Of a stretch of 42,843 nucleotides of DNA, positions 21,348 through 27,322 are shown one piece after another; position 1 is the first letter of the stretch; each line of letters starts with the position of its first letter. Below the pieces are notes generated by a model. That model was not told where the DNA came from. It ran no database searches and worked only from the letters and a program-made list of their open reading frames with translations. A program made the translations under genes and the position numbers. The stretch comes from a virus: positions 1-42,843 of IMG/VR virus record IMGVR_UViG_3300023700_000002; one strand, given 5' to 3'.

Positions 21348-21520
21348 GCGAAAGAACATGCGCAGAGCTTGGCGCTTGTCAGTCTCGCAAAATGGCTTGT
21401 CCAGACTGTCCGAATCATACCTACATGAGTTGGAAGTGCACAAAGTGCGGAATGGTGATCGGTTTGCTGATGTACGCAGACCGAACCCACGACGACTGCA
21501 AGCAGAAAGACGCAGCATGA
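21344..21520 (+). CDS. 58-residue cysteine-rich protein
   Basis: The ATG overlaps the upstream stop. The protein carries eight cysteines in 58 residues, with CPDCPNH (about 19-25) and CTKCGMV (about 32-38) as clear knuckles, enough for one or two zinc sites. Basic and acidic residues are balanced. Unknown function; part of the zinc-ribbon run of this operon. Confidence 0.65.
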   Translation: MSERTCAELGACQSRKMACPDCPNHTYMSWKCTKCGMVIGLLMYADRTHDDCKQKDAA

Positions 21521-21789
21521 CAGTTGTCGAGCTATTCCCCAAGCGTGAACAGCACGCGCACGGCAACGCGTTCTGTCTTCAATGCAGCCACGAGTGGGTA
21601 GCTGTTGCGCCAACCGGAACGGTGCAGCTTGAATGCCCCGAGTGCAAAACGATGAAAGGCCTGTTCAAGTTCCCTTTTGCCCCTGCAACAGGCGAATTGG
21701 TGCGCGAATGCAACTGCGGCAACCAACTGTTCTATCTCACGCCAGAAGGCCACCTATGCACGAATTGCGGCATTTACCAGCGGTACTAA
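21517..21789 (+). CDS. Zinc-ribbon phage protein
   Basis: A 90-residue protein with four cysteine pairs: CLQCSH (about 20-25), CPECKT (about 41-46), CNCGNQ (about 65-70) and CTNCGI (about 82-87), most likely two zinc ribbons. Phage proteins of this design are common but unassigned. Coupled to the previous gene by ATGA; three bases separate it from the next. Confidence 0.7.
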   Translation: MTVVELFPKREQHAHGNAFCLQCSHEWVAVAPTGTVQLECPECKTMKGLFKFPFAPATGELVRECNCGNQLFYLTPEGHLCTNCGIYQRY

Positions 21790-21791
21790 GC

Positions 21792-22022
21792 ATGACATTT
21801 TCTGACCGACTCAAAACCGCCATGGGCAAGCTGCCACCAATCGACGTGCGCGAGGGGCGCGGGCGGAAGCCGTCGCGGGTGACGCAGCTAGCAAAGCTCG
21901 CCGCCATCGACTACTCAGCCATGCGAAAGATCGTCGTCAATGGTGAAAGACCGGGGAAAAAGCGCGTCGAGCGCATCGCCAAGGCTTGCGGGGTCGAGGC
22001 GAATTGGCTTTTCTATGGGTAG
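21792..22022 (+). CDS. Small HTH transcription regulator
   Basis: A 76-residue XRE-type helix-turn-helix protein: VTQLAKLAAIDYSAMRKIVV (about 30-49) then KKRVERIAKACGVEANWLFY. It is the last gene of the plus-strand early operon and its final 10 bases overlap the 3' end of the HEPN-like gene on the other strand. It may control the integrase side or the accessory promoter. Its target is unknown. Confidence 0.75.
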   Translation: MTFSDRLKTAMGKLPPIDVREGRGRKPSRVTQLAKLAAIDYSAMRKIVVNGERPGKKRVERIAKACGVEANWLFYG

Positions 22023-22489
22023 TTAGCGAACCATTTAGGCCGCAGCGTTCTGGTGTGCTGCTGGCAAGCCCAAATCATGCGCCCAAGAAACCGACTGTCG
22101 ATGCTTATCTTCTTGGCCTCATGTAAATACCGCCACTCGACAAAGGCATTGTCCATCAGCTTGAGCCGATCATCTATAAAAGAGAGAGGCACGGACTGGT
22201 CACGATATACCTTGCGAATGTGCGCCAAAATGCCGTCCTTGTCAGCGCGTGGCAGCTTGCCGAATAGAACCGTCATCCTGTGGCCTGTGACGTGATTCCC
22301 GGTGGCAATGGCAAGCAGGCATTTCAGGTGCAACTCAAGCGCGAAGGTACCGCAGGTGATGAATGGCTGAACGCCCAACCCGGCGTGATAGTTTTTGACG
22401 CTGATGTTTTTCTCTAGCAGACTCGCGGCCCGTTCAAACTGTTGGGCAGACACAAACATACGCTTGGCAATTTTGTTGTCGGGCGTCAT
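22013..22489 (-). CDS. HEPN-like domain protein downstream of integrase
   Basis: A 158-residue helical protein. The block FITCGTFALELHLKCLLAIA (about 43-62) followed by GHRMTVLFGKLPRADKDGIL is typical of HEPN-fold proteins. The catalytic R-x4-6-H of HEPN RNases is not clearly present, so it may be a non-catalytic HEPN or have a diverged site. It starts directly after the integrase stop (TAA then ATG), so both are on one transcript and could be expressed in the lysogen. HEPN genes near int are often exclusion or toxin-type cargo; that role is inference only. Confidence 0.65.
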   Translation of the reverse strand: MTPDNKIAKRMFVSAQQFERAASLLEKNISVKNYHAGLGVQPFITCGTFALELHLKCLLAIATGNHVTGHRMTVLFGKLPRADKDGILAHIRKVYRDQSVPLSFIDDRLKLMDNAFVEWRYLHEAKKISIDSRFLGRMIWACQQHTRTLRPKWFANYP

Positions 22490-23515
22490 TTACCCTGCAT
22501 TCTGCCCCTTCTTGGCGACCTTTGCCGGGTCAAGGTTGGTGTACCGTTTGAGGTTGCGCCAATCCTTGTGGCCCGTCACCACGGCGACCTCGGGCACGTT
22601 CCAACCGGCCTCAAACAGCGCACTCGTCGCCTCGTGGCGCAGGTCGTGCAGCCGCAAATCCTTAATGCCGCAGGCGTCACAAGCCCACTTGAAATACTTG
22701 GACGCGGTACCGGGTTCATGGGGGAAGATTCGTACATCTACACGCCGCTGGCGCATGATCACGTCGAGCGAATCGCCCACCAAAGGCACAAGCTCATGGT
22801 TGCCGACCTTACGGCGCGGGTCTTTGCGGTCGCGCACCAAGATCAGCCGCTTTTCAATGTCCAAATCTGACCACAGGATGCGGAATACCTCGCCGCGCCG
22901 CAGGGCGCATTGCATGGCGACCTTGACCACATCGACCATGGGCAGGCCGTATTGTGGGTTGGCGGCGAACCACGCGAACAAACGCCCGATTTCGTCAGCC
23001 GTTGGGCGTCTGTCCCTCTCCCCACCCTGCCCAATGAGGTGCAGGTGATGCAGCAGAGGCCTCGCCTTGCCGATGCAATCCGGTAGGTCAAGATCGAGCA
23101 GGCTTGACGTATGCCGGATGACGGTACCGAGCTTGGAAATCTCCATGTTGACCGTGTAGCCGCCGACACCGGATTTTCGGCGGGCCTGAGCGTAGGCCAC
23201 GATGCGCTGCGATTTGAGGGTGGCGACCTTTTCGCCGGGGAAGGCTGCAGCCAGGTTGTTGAGCATGTAATGCTCGTTGGACTTCGGATTGATCGGACGG
23301 CCTGACTTTTCCCGCGCTTGCCGATAGTGGGCAATCATGTCCGACACGGTGACTTCGGACGGTTTGAGGGGCTTTCCCTTGTCGAAATCGGCCTCAACCT
23401 TTCGCGCCCATTTCAGCGCCTCGGCCCGAGTAGGAAATGACTGTGCTGTGCTAGCATGACCCGCCTTACGGACCTGCGCACGCCACAGGCCCTTCACTTT
23501 CAGGATTGACGCCAT
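22490..23515 (-). CDS. int: Tyrosine site-specific integrase
   Basis: A 341-residue tyrosine recombinase. N-terminal arm-binding domain (WRAQVRKAGHASTAQSFPTR), core-binding domain (about 55-150), catalytic domain with Arg in ALRRGEVFRI (about 203-212), HDLRHEA (about 290-296, H-x2-R), TGHKDW (about 313-318) and the nucleophile Tyr in KRYTNLD (about 322-328). It integrates the phage at the attachment site just upstream. The ATG at 23515 abuts a 19-base palindrome and has no Shine-Dalgarno, so its translation is probably controlled. Confidence 0.95.
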   Translation of the reverse strand: MASILKVKGLWRAQVRKAGHASTAQSFPTRAEALKWARKVEADFDKGKPLKPSEVTVSDMIAHYRQAREKSGRPINPKSNEHYMLNNLAAAFPGEKVATLKSQRIVAYAQARRKSGVGGYTVNMEISKLGTVIRHTSSLLDLDLPDCIGKARPLLHHLHLIGQGGERDRRPTADEIGRLFAWFAANPQYGLPMVDVVKVAMQCALRRGEVFRILWSDLDIEKRLILVRDRKDPRRKVGNHELVPLVGDSLDVIMRQRRVDVRIFPHEPGTASKYFKWACDACGIKDLRLHDLRHEATSALFEAGWNVPEVAVVTGHKDWRNLKRYTNLDPAKVAKKGQNAG

Positions 23516-23534
23516 AACTGCTACGGTAGCAGTT
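23516..23534. promoter_or_regulatory. Perfect 19-base palindrome touching the int start codon
   Basis: AACTGCTAC-G-GTAGCAGTT, nine-base arms with one central base, ending at the base next to the int ATG. A further direct copy of GGTAGCAGT is at 23537-23545, 12 bases from the one inside the palindrome, and CGTAGCAGT occurs near 23732. It may be an operator, an integrase or excisionase arm site, or an mRNA hairpin that hides the int start. Confidence 0.8.
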
Positions 23535-23563
23535 TTGGTAGCAGTGAGGCAAGTTTGCGTTGA

Positions 23564-23591
23564 TTGTCGTAAATCGAAGTGCTGATATAAG
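23564..23591 (+). promoter_or_regulatory. Promoter reading toward the attachment core
   Basis: TTGTCG (23564-23569), 16-base spacer, TATAAG (23586-23591), close to the bacterial consensus. The next feature downstream is not a gene but the tRNA-like attachment core about 65 bases away, in the same orientation. After integration it could drive the interrupted host tRNA. Confidence 0.5.
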
Positions 23592-23656
23592 GCCCGGATT
23601 TATTTGACGTTTACCACCAGAGCCAACAGGCGGCAACCACCGCCAACCCCATCACC

Positions 23657-23678
23657 TCCCCGTAGTTCAATGGATAGA
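23657..23678 (+). other. Candidate attP core: 5' end of a tRNA-Arg-like sequence
   Basis: TCCCCGTAGTTCAATGGATAGA matches, as I recall it, the acceptor/D-arm start of betaproteobacterial tRNA-Arg (CCT anticodon) genes. The sequence after it does not continue as a tRNA, so this is a fragment, as expected at an attachment site next to int. Using the 5' end rather than the 3' end of the tRNA is less common. Confidence 0.5.
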
Positions 23679-23925
23679 TGGAGCGCTTAACCGGTTGATT
23701 CGTCACGTAGCGCGGCTCTCAGATAGCAACTCCGTAGCAGTGGTTGATGGTGCAGGGGATGATCCTGCGGCATCGTGTGGGGCCGGTACTGTTTTCATTG
23801 ACCCGTTGGCGTACTCGCGTCGCTTCCACACGTTCGGATAGCCCGATCCAGCTAGTTTGTTTCGCGCCTCCGAGCGTTTCCGGTCACTCGGTCTTGCTAT
23901 TGATTTCGCTTATCACCATCACGAC

Positions 23926-24006
23926 TGAGGACTACTCGCATAAAGCAGCGTTGTCCGTGTAGCTCTGCATAAAAGCAGGACGGCGCTAACCCGTCCCTAG
24001 TCCTCA
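23926..24006. other. 81-base structured element, candidate ncRNA
   Basis: Outer nine-base inverted repeat TGAGGACTA (23926-23934) and TAGTCCTCA (23998-24006). Inside are hairpins CTGC-ATAAAA-GCAG and GGACGG-CGCTAAC-CCGTCC, and a near-direct repeat CGCATAAAGCAG/TGCATAAAAGCAG. It lies between attP and the small HTH gene and codes for nothing evident. It may be a structured RNA or a recombination-associated DNA element. Confidence 0.45.
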
Positions 24007-24027
24007 TGCGTCATGGCGCTGCGAAAA

Positions 24028-24056
24028 TTATACAAGGCTTCCGTTTGCGGTATAGT
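24028..24056 (+). promoter_or_regulatory. Recurrent promoter motif, copy 3
   Basis: TTATAC (24028-24033), 17-base spacer ending TTCCGTTTGCGG, TATAGT (24051-24056), then TTGAGC. Shares TTCCGNTTGCGGTATAGT with the copies at 11577-11594 and 17634-17651. It drives the small HTH gene at 24079; this copy has the best -35 spacing. Confidence 0.65.
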
Positions 24057-24078
24057 TGAGCACAAAAAAAGGAAAGCA

Positions 24079-24267
24079 ATGATTTCGCTCAAAGACGCGG
24101 CAAAAAAACTAGGGGTGACTGAGCGCCGAATGCGCACGCTATGTGCCGAAGGCCGCGTGGTGGGTGCCAAGAAGATCGGGGGCAGTTGGATTTTGCCAAC
24201 TTCCCCGCAAGTGGTCGCGGGTGCGCGTGTGCGCCCCGGAATATTGAAGTTCAAGCGGAAGAAATAA
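24079..24267 (+). CDS. Small MerR/excisionase-type HTH protein
   Basis: A 62-residue protein with the ATG after AAAGGAAAGCA. The first 45 residues are an HTH_17/MerR-type winged helix: ISLKDAAKKLGVTERRMRTL (2-21), then GRVVGAKKIGGSWILP. The tail is basic. Proteins of this size and fold serve as excisionases or as small regulators; lying beside attP and int, it is a good candidate for the recombination directionality factor. Its promoter carries the CCG-N4-CGG palindrome shared by two early promoters, so it could also be their regulator. It converges on the Rz gene, six bases away. Confidence 0.75.
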   Translation: MISLKDAAKKLGVTERRMRTLCAEGRVVGAKKIGGSWILPTSPQVVAGARVRPGILKFKRKK

Positions 24268-24273
24268 CCCGCT

Positions 24274-24759
24274 TCACTGGGGATGGGTGGACCGTATCCA
24301 GTCCTGCAACGCTTTCAGTTGCTCTGCGGTTTCGTGACAGGTGCCGTAGTTGTCGGCAACGGTTGAGGCGACGGTAGAGAGCGCAACTCCGCTGGTGGCC
24401 TCATCAAGATTTCCGGTGGCATCGGGCACACCGGTTGCAGCTTCGTTGTGGACGCGCACGAAGCCAGCAGGAATGACGCACAGAGCGTCAGCAGTAGGCG
24501 GGACATTGGTTGATACCTCCGAGGCTATTTTCTGGCTTTGATTGCGCACCACGCGCACGCGGTCAACGTACTTTGTGACCACCTTCACCGTTTCCTCGGC
24601 TTGATGGGTCTTTAGGTCGGCAATCTGCCTGTTCTGCTCGGCAATGTCTTCCTCGTACTGCATCACCGTGTAGTGCCGCCCAAACCAAGCGGCAAACACG
24701 ATGGCGGCGGCAATCGCAGCCATCTTGATATAGGTCAAATACGGTTCAAGAAACTTCAT
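24274..24759 (-). CDS. Rz: Rz-type inner-membrane spanin
   Basis: A 161-residue protein with one N-terminal membrane helix (IKMAAIAAAIVFAAWFGRHY, about 11-30) and a periplasmic coiled-coil domain (EEDIAEQNRQIADLKTHQAE, about 36-55, then DRVRVVRNQSQKIAS). This is the i-spanin plan: together with Rz1 it fuses inner and outer membranes in the last step of lysis. It lies directly downstream of the endolysin (four-base overlap), the usual lysis order, and encloses the Rz1 gene in another frame. The C-terminal domain ends with HETAEQLKALQDWIRSTHPQ. Confidence 0.9.
   Translation of the reverse strand: MKFLEPYLTYIKMAAIAAAIVFAAWFGRHYTVMQYEEDIAEQNRQIADLKTHQAEETVKVVTKYVDRVRVVRNQSQKIASEVSTNVPPTADALCVIPAGFVRVHNEAATGVPDATGNLDEATSGVALSTVASTVADNYGTCHETAEQLKALQDWIRSTHPQ
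24315..24506 (-). CDS. Rz1: Rz1-type outer-membrane spanin lipoprotein, embedded in Rz
   Basis: A 63-residue lipoprotein encoded in a different frame entirely inside Rz. Signal peptide LLLTLCASFLLASC with lipobox LLASC (Cys17 lipidated). The mature part is short and proline-rich (LQPVCPMPPEILMRPP, LPSPQPLPTT), typical of Rz1. It would sit in the outer membrane and pair with Rz. The full nesting matches lambda Rz/Rz1. Confidence 0.9.
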   Translation of the reverse strand: MSRLLLTLCASFLLASCASTTKLQPVCPMPPEILMRPPAELRSLPSPQPLPTTTAPVTKPQSN

Positions 24760-25418
24760 GCTGAAAGCACCGAAAAAGTGGCGTCTGTCTTCGCCAAGCG
24801 GTCATCAAGACCAAGCGAGCCGCCTTGGATGCGCTTTGTGATGGTGGTGTTGTCGCGGGCGTCTGCCAGCTCGTTGAGGCCGTGCATATTCCAAAACCAA
24901 CCAGCCGTCAAAGCCGCATAGCGCGGGCTTGATACCAACTCGGGACTGCTCACAAAGTCCACGCCCAAGGCGTCGGATGCAGCTTGGTAATTGACCTTGC
25001 CAGTCAATTGAATCAGGCCGCGCCCGTAGTATTTCCACCCGTCGCCAGATTCCTCAGGGCCGTTACCCATGCGCCCGCCATAGACGCTATTTGCGATTTT
25101 TTCAGGTTGGCGCTCGATGGCGCAAGCATGTTCGTCGGGGCTGTATCGCCCCTTTTCGTTCTTGACAGGCTTGCCGTCAGCGCCTTTGATAGCAAAGCGT
25201 GCGGGCCATGTGTTCGCCAAGCCATCTGCGCTGTAGTTTAGGTTCTCAGCAAGCGCGGTGAAATTGACCGACTCATGTGCACACTGACCAATGAATGCCG
25301 ATTGACGTGCAACGGTGTTAATGTCGAAGCGATCAAATGCCTCTTGCAATGGCGCAAGCCATTCCTCTGCTTTGGCTGGCGTTATCTTCAACGCTTGGGC
25401 CAATTGCTCACTGTTCAT
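24756..25418 (-). CDS. Endolysin, GH19 (chitinase-like) family
   Basis: A 220-residue muramidase-type endolysin of glycoside hydrolase family 19. Motifs: FIGQCAHESVNFTALAENLN (about 42-61, with catalytic Glu in HES), YSADGL, then YYGRGLIQLTGKVNYQ (about 129-144), the GH19 substrate-binding motif, and AALTAGWFWNMHGLNELAD. No signal peptide or SAR anchor is seen, so it needs a holin. It cuts peptidoglycan glycan strands. It overlaps the holin candidate's stop and the Rz start by four bases. Confidence 0.95.
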   Translation of the reverse strand: MNSEQLAQALKITPAKAEEWLAPLQEAFDRFDINTVARQSAFIGQCAHESVNFTALAENLNYSADGLANTWPARFAIKGADGKPVKNEKGRYSPDEHACAIERQPEKIANSVYGGRMGNGPEESGDGWKYYGRGLIQLTGKVNYQAASDALGVDFVSSPELVSSPRYAALTAGWFWNMHGLNELADARDNTTITKRIQGGSLGLDDRLAKTDATFSVLSA

Positions 25419-25642
25419 GGCGTGGGTTCCGTATCAGCTTTGAGTTTCAACATGGCACCAACGCCAGCCGCGAGAGCGCCAGCGCCAATGCCAAATTCCT
25501 GCATCGAGAAGGCGGCGTGATGCACGATCACAGACCAGCCTTGGAAGAAGATGCCAGACGTGCCAATCAGCGCGGCAAGCCAGCGTCCAATGTCCTGAGT
25601 CTTGTTGTCTTTGCCGGTGAGAAGATGCAAAAGCCAATCCAT
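25415..25642 (-). CDS. Putative holin
   Basis: A 75-residue protein; the ATG at 25642 follows GGAGGG. A polar N-terminal segment (DWLLHLLTGKDNKTQDIG) is followed by two hydrophobic stretches (WLAALIGTSGIFFQGWSVIV and FGIGAGALAAGVGAMLKL), the size and topology of a class II holin. It lies directly before the endolysin. Holins have no conserved motif, so the neighbouring membrane proteins at 25644 and 25991 are alternatives. Confidence 0.65.
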   Translation of the reverse strand: MDWLLHLLTGKDNKTQDIGRWLAALIGTSGIFFQGWSVIVHHAAFSMQEFGIGAGALAAGVGAMLKLKADTEPTP

Positions 25643-25643
25643 T

Positions 25644-25982
25644 TCAGCCCTCCGCGCAGTGGCAACCACTGGGGTCAAATTTGTCCAGCAGGTTGATGCA
25701 AACCCAAGCGGCGACGATGCCGCGCCATCCCGCGTCGTGGTTCTTCAAGCGCGTCAGGCGGGCCGTCACCGTCCACTCATTCGGCAGCTCTAAAAAGAAC
25801 ACCGTGCCGATGGAAACGTTCACGCAAACGTCGAGCGAGTAGCCAATCAACAGGATTGGCACACCCAATACGTAGGCGGGGCGGCTGAGTGCCCCCGCAT
25901 CGGCTGCGCGTTTCAGGTTCATCACGGCTAAGAAAAATAGCCACAGGGCATAGACCGCCAAAATCGGTGTGAGGTAGTTCAT
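25644..25982 (-). CDS. Lysis-region membrane protein
   Basis: A 112-residue protein with two membrane helices: LTPILAVYALWLFFLAVMNL (4-23) and YVLGVPILLIGYSLDVCVNV (about 37-56), then a soluble part with FFLELPNEWTVTARLTRL. The pattern LELPxEWxVTARL is one I recognise from a membrane protein widely found just before phage holin/endolysin genes. It may be an antiholin, pinholin or unrelated envelope protein. The stop is one base before the putative holin start. Confidence 0.7.
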   Translation of the reverse strand: MNYLTPILAVYALWLFFLAVMNLKRAADAGALSRPAYVLGVPILLIGYSLDVCVNVSIGTVFFLELPNEWTVTARLTRLKNHDAGWRGIVAAWVCINLLDKFDPSGCHCAEG

Positions 25983-25990
25983 CTTTGAGT

Positions 25991-26161
25991 TCAGTTTATG
26001 TGCGCAATTGATGCATAGATGACGCCACTCATAGACACCAGCAACAAACCGCAGGTCTTCATCAAGATGCCCTCAAGCCGTTTCAAACGGGCGTTGATCT
26101 GATCGTAGCGCTCGGCGCATACGGCTTCGTGGGCATTTAAGCGTGCTTCTGTTTCTGTCAT
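25991..26161 (-). CDS. 56-residue coiled-coil/membrane protein
   Basis: A short gene between the tail-collar protein and the lysis membrane protein, with AAGG before the ATG. The first 30 residues are a charged helix (TETEARLNAHEAVCAERYDQ, INARLKRLEG), followed by one membrane helix (ILMKTCGLLLVSMSGVIYAS). This plan recalls hemolysin-XhlA-type accessory lysis proteins. No direct evidence of a lysis role other than place. Confidence 0.65.
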   Translation of the reverse strand: MTETEARLNAHEAVCAERYDQINARLKRLEGILMKTCGLLLVSMSGVIYASIAHIN

Positions 26162-26166
26162 GGTGC

Positions 26167-26967
26167 TTATGCCTTGATGAGCCAGTTGACGCCGTTGAAC
26201 GGCTGCATGACGTTCATCGCTGCGTTGCCGCCTGTTGAGTTACTTGTCTGCGTAGAGTTGCCGCTTGCTGTCGAATCCATAACGGCTGAACCTGCGCCGG
26301 GGTTCGGGTTTGTTTGAATGGTTAACGTATGCGTGTGCGCCAGCAATTCGGTGCTGCTCATGGCGTGCGCTTCTTCACCGCCCGACTCGCCCAATGTGCG
26401 TGCGGTCAGTGTCGTTGTGATCGTGTGGTTGCCTGAGCCTTGGCTAGTGATATCGATCACCGTGCCGTTTTGCGCGTTGGCAAGCGACGATGCCAGCTTG
26501 ATCGAGGTGCTGTTGATGCGCACAACGTAGTACGTTGTGCCAGCCGTCAAACCACCGGGAGCCGAGCCGCTGGTGGTCAAGACTACCGGCATACCCGTGA
26601 CCCACTTGGTGTTGTTGCTGCCGAGCGTGATGAGGTCGGTCGCAATCGTGACTGCAGCAGCGGCAAAGACCTCGGCAATGGTGCCGGTACCCGCGCCCAC
26701 AGGCACGCGACCGTTCATCTGTGGCACACGGAAGGTCGTAGAGCCGTCACCCGGCGAATACTGACCTGGCACCCAAGCGGCATCGCTGGCGGCTAGGTTG
26801 CCACTCAGGTTTTGCACCCAGTTCCACAGGTTTGCGTAGGTGGTACGGCTAACGAGTGAGCCGTCTGCGAGCACTGTTCCTACTGGCGCTGTGTTGCCCG
26901 TGTAGGGAATCAATGCGCCGGTTAAATCAATCGCCATTGCAGCGAGTAGTTCGGTTTTATCTGTCAT
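26167..26967 (-). CDS. Tail-collar domain tail fibre/tip protein
   Basis: A 266-residue protein. N-terminal collar domain: GALIPYTGNTAPVGTVLADG (about 17-36), YANLWNWV, then FRVPQMNGRVPVGAG (about 79-93). The centre has an inserted beta-rich Thr/Ser region (TAGTTYYVVRINSTSIKLAS). The C-terminus ends in GGNAAMNVMQPFNGVNWLIK, the typical close of collar-type fibres. Probably a distal host-recognition or tip protein, second to the large fibre encoded upstream. Confidence 0.85.
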   Translation of the reverse strand: MTDKTELLAAMAIDLTGALIPYTGNTAPVGTVLADGSLVSRTTYANLWNWVQNLSGNLAASDAAWVPGQYSPGDGSTTFRVPQMNGRVPVGAGTGTIAEVFAAAAVTIATDLITLGSNNTKWVTGMPVVLTTSGSAPGGLTAGTTYYVVRINSTSIKLASSLANAQNGTVIDITSQGSGNHTITTTLTARTLGESGGEEAHAMSSTELLAHTHTLTIQTNPNPGAGSAVMDSTASGNSTQTSNSTGGNAAMNVMQPFNGVNWLIKA

Positions 26968-26973
26968 GCGGTG

Positions 26974-27057
26974 TTACCAGAATGAAGCGGAGAGGGAGTA
27001 GCCCACCACAGAGAAGTGGCGGGCGGCGAGACTTGCGCGAAGCGAGTAGAAGATCAT
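26974..27057 (-). CDS. Possible 27-residue protein
   Basis: A tiny frame in the gap between the fibre assembly protein and the collar protein: AAGGAATAAGGCA precedes the ATG at 27057, and the stop is seven bases before the next start. The product is hydrophobic and aromatic with few charges (FYSLRASLAARHFSVVGYS). The good ribosome site and its filling of the gap are the evidence; composition is not decisive. Confidence 0.35.
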   Translation of the reverse strand: MIFYSLRASLAARHFSVVGYSLSASFW

Positions 27058-27061
27058 TGCC

Positions 27062-27322
27062 TTATTCCTTTGGGAATCGAGCCTTAATTTCTGCGACTTT
27101 GGCTTTCCATTCGTCCATCGTGGCTTCGCCGCGTTGGGCTTTGAAGAAAATCGGGTCGGATTCTTCGCGGTAGGCAGATTCTCGTTGCTGAACCGCCATT
27201 TCTACCAGATCAGGCTGAATAGGATCAGGCTGCACTTCTGAAAATGTTTCTTCTTTGGTGCAATCGGATTTTGAATTTACGGCACGCCAACTTTTGCCGT
27301 CTTTACGAATTGCATAACTCAT
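27062..27322 (-). CDS. Tail fibre assembly protein (XkdW-like)
   Basis: An 86-residue protein whose ATG overlaps the end of the large tail fibre gene (ATGA). N-terminus SYAIRKDGKSWRAVNS, C-terminal half YREESDPIFFKAQRGEATMD then EWKAKVAEIKARFP. The C-terminal motif of the type REESDPLFFKxxRGExT...W is that of short chaperones found after tail fibre genes in many phages. It likely helps fold or attach the fibre. Confidence 0.8.
   Translation of the reverse strand: MSYAIRKDGKSWRAVNSKSDCTKEETFSEVQPDPIQPDLVEMAVQQRESAYREESDPIFFKAQRGEATMDEWKAKVAEIKARFPKE

Larger units (their letters stand above)
23516..24078. other. Attachment and control region without protein gene
   Basis: Over 550 bases between int and the small HTH gene. 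It holds the int palindrome (23516), a plus-strand promoter (23564-23591), the tRNA-like attachment core (23657-23678), a stretch with no recognisable element (about 23735-23925), an 81-base inverted-repeat structure (23926-24006) and promoter copy 3 (24028-24056). A plus-strand open frame at 23744-23962 lacks a ribosome site and protein-like composition and is not called. Confidence 0.7.

Noticed and set aside
23657-23740. Functional tRNA gene
   Set aside because: Only the acceptor/D-arm start is present; no anticodon stem, T-loop or CCA end follows, so it is an attachment fragment and not a tRNA.
23744-23962. 72-codon plus-strand frame in the attachment region
   Set aside because: No ribosome site at the start, protein-unlike composition, overlaps the structured element; most likely chance.
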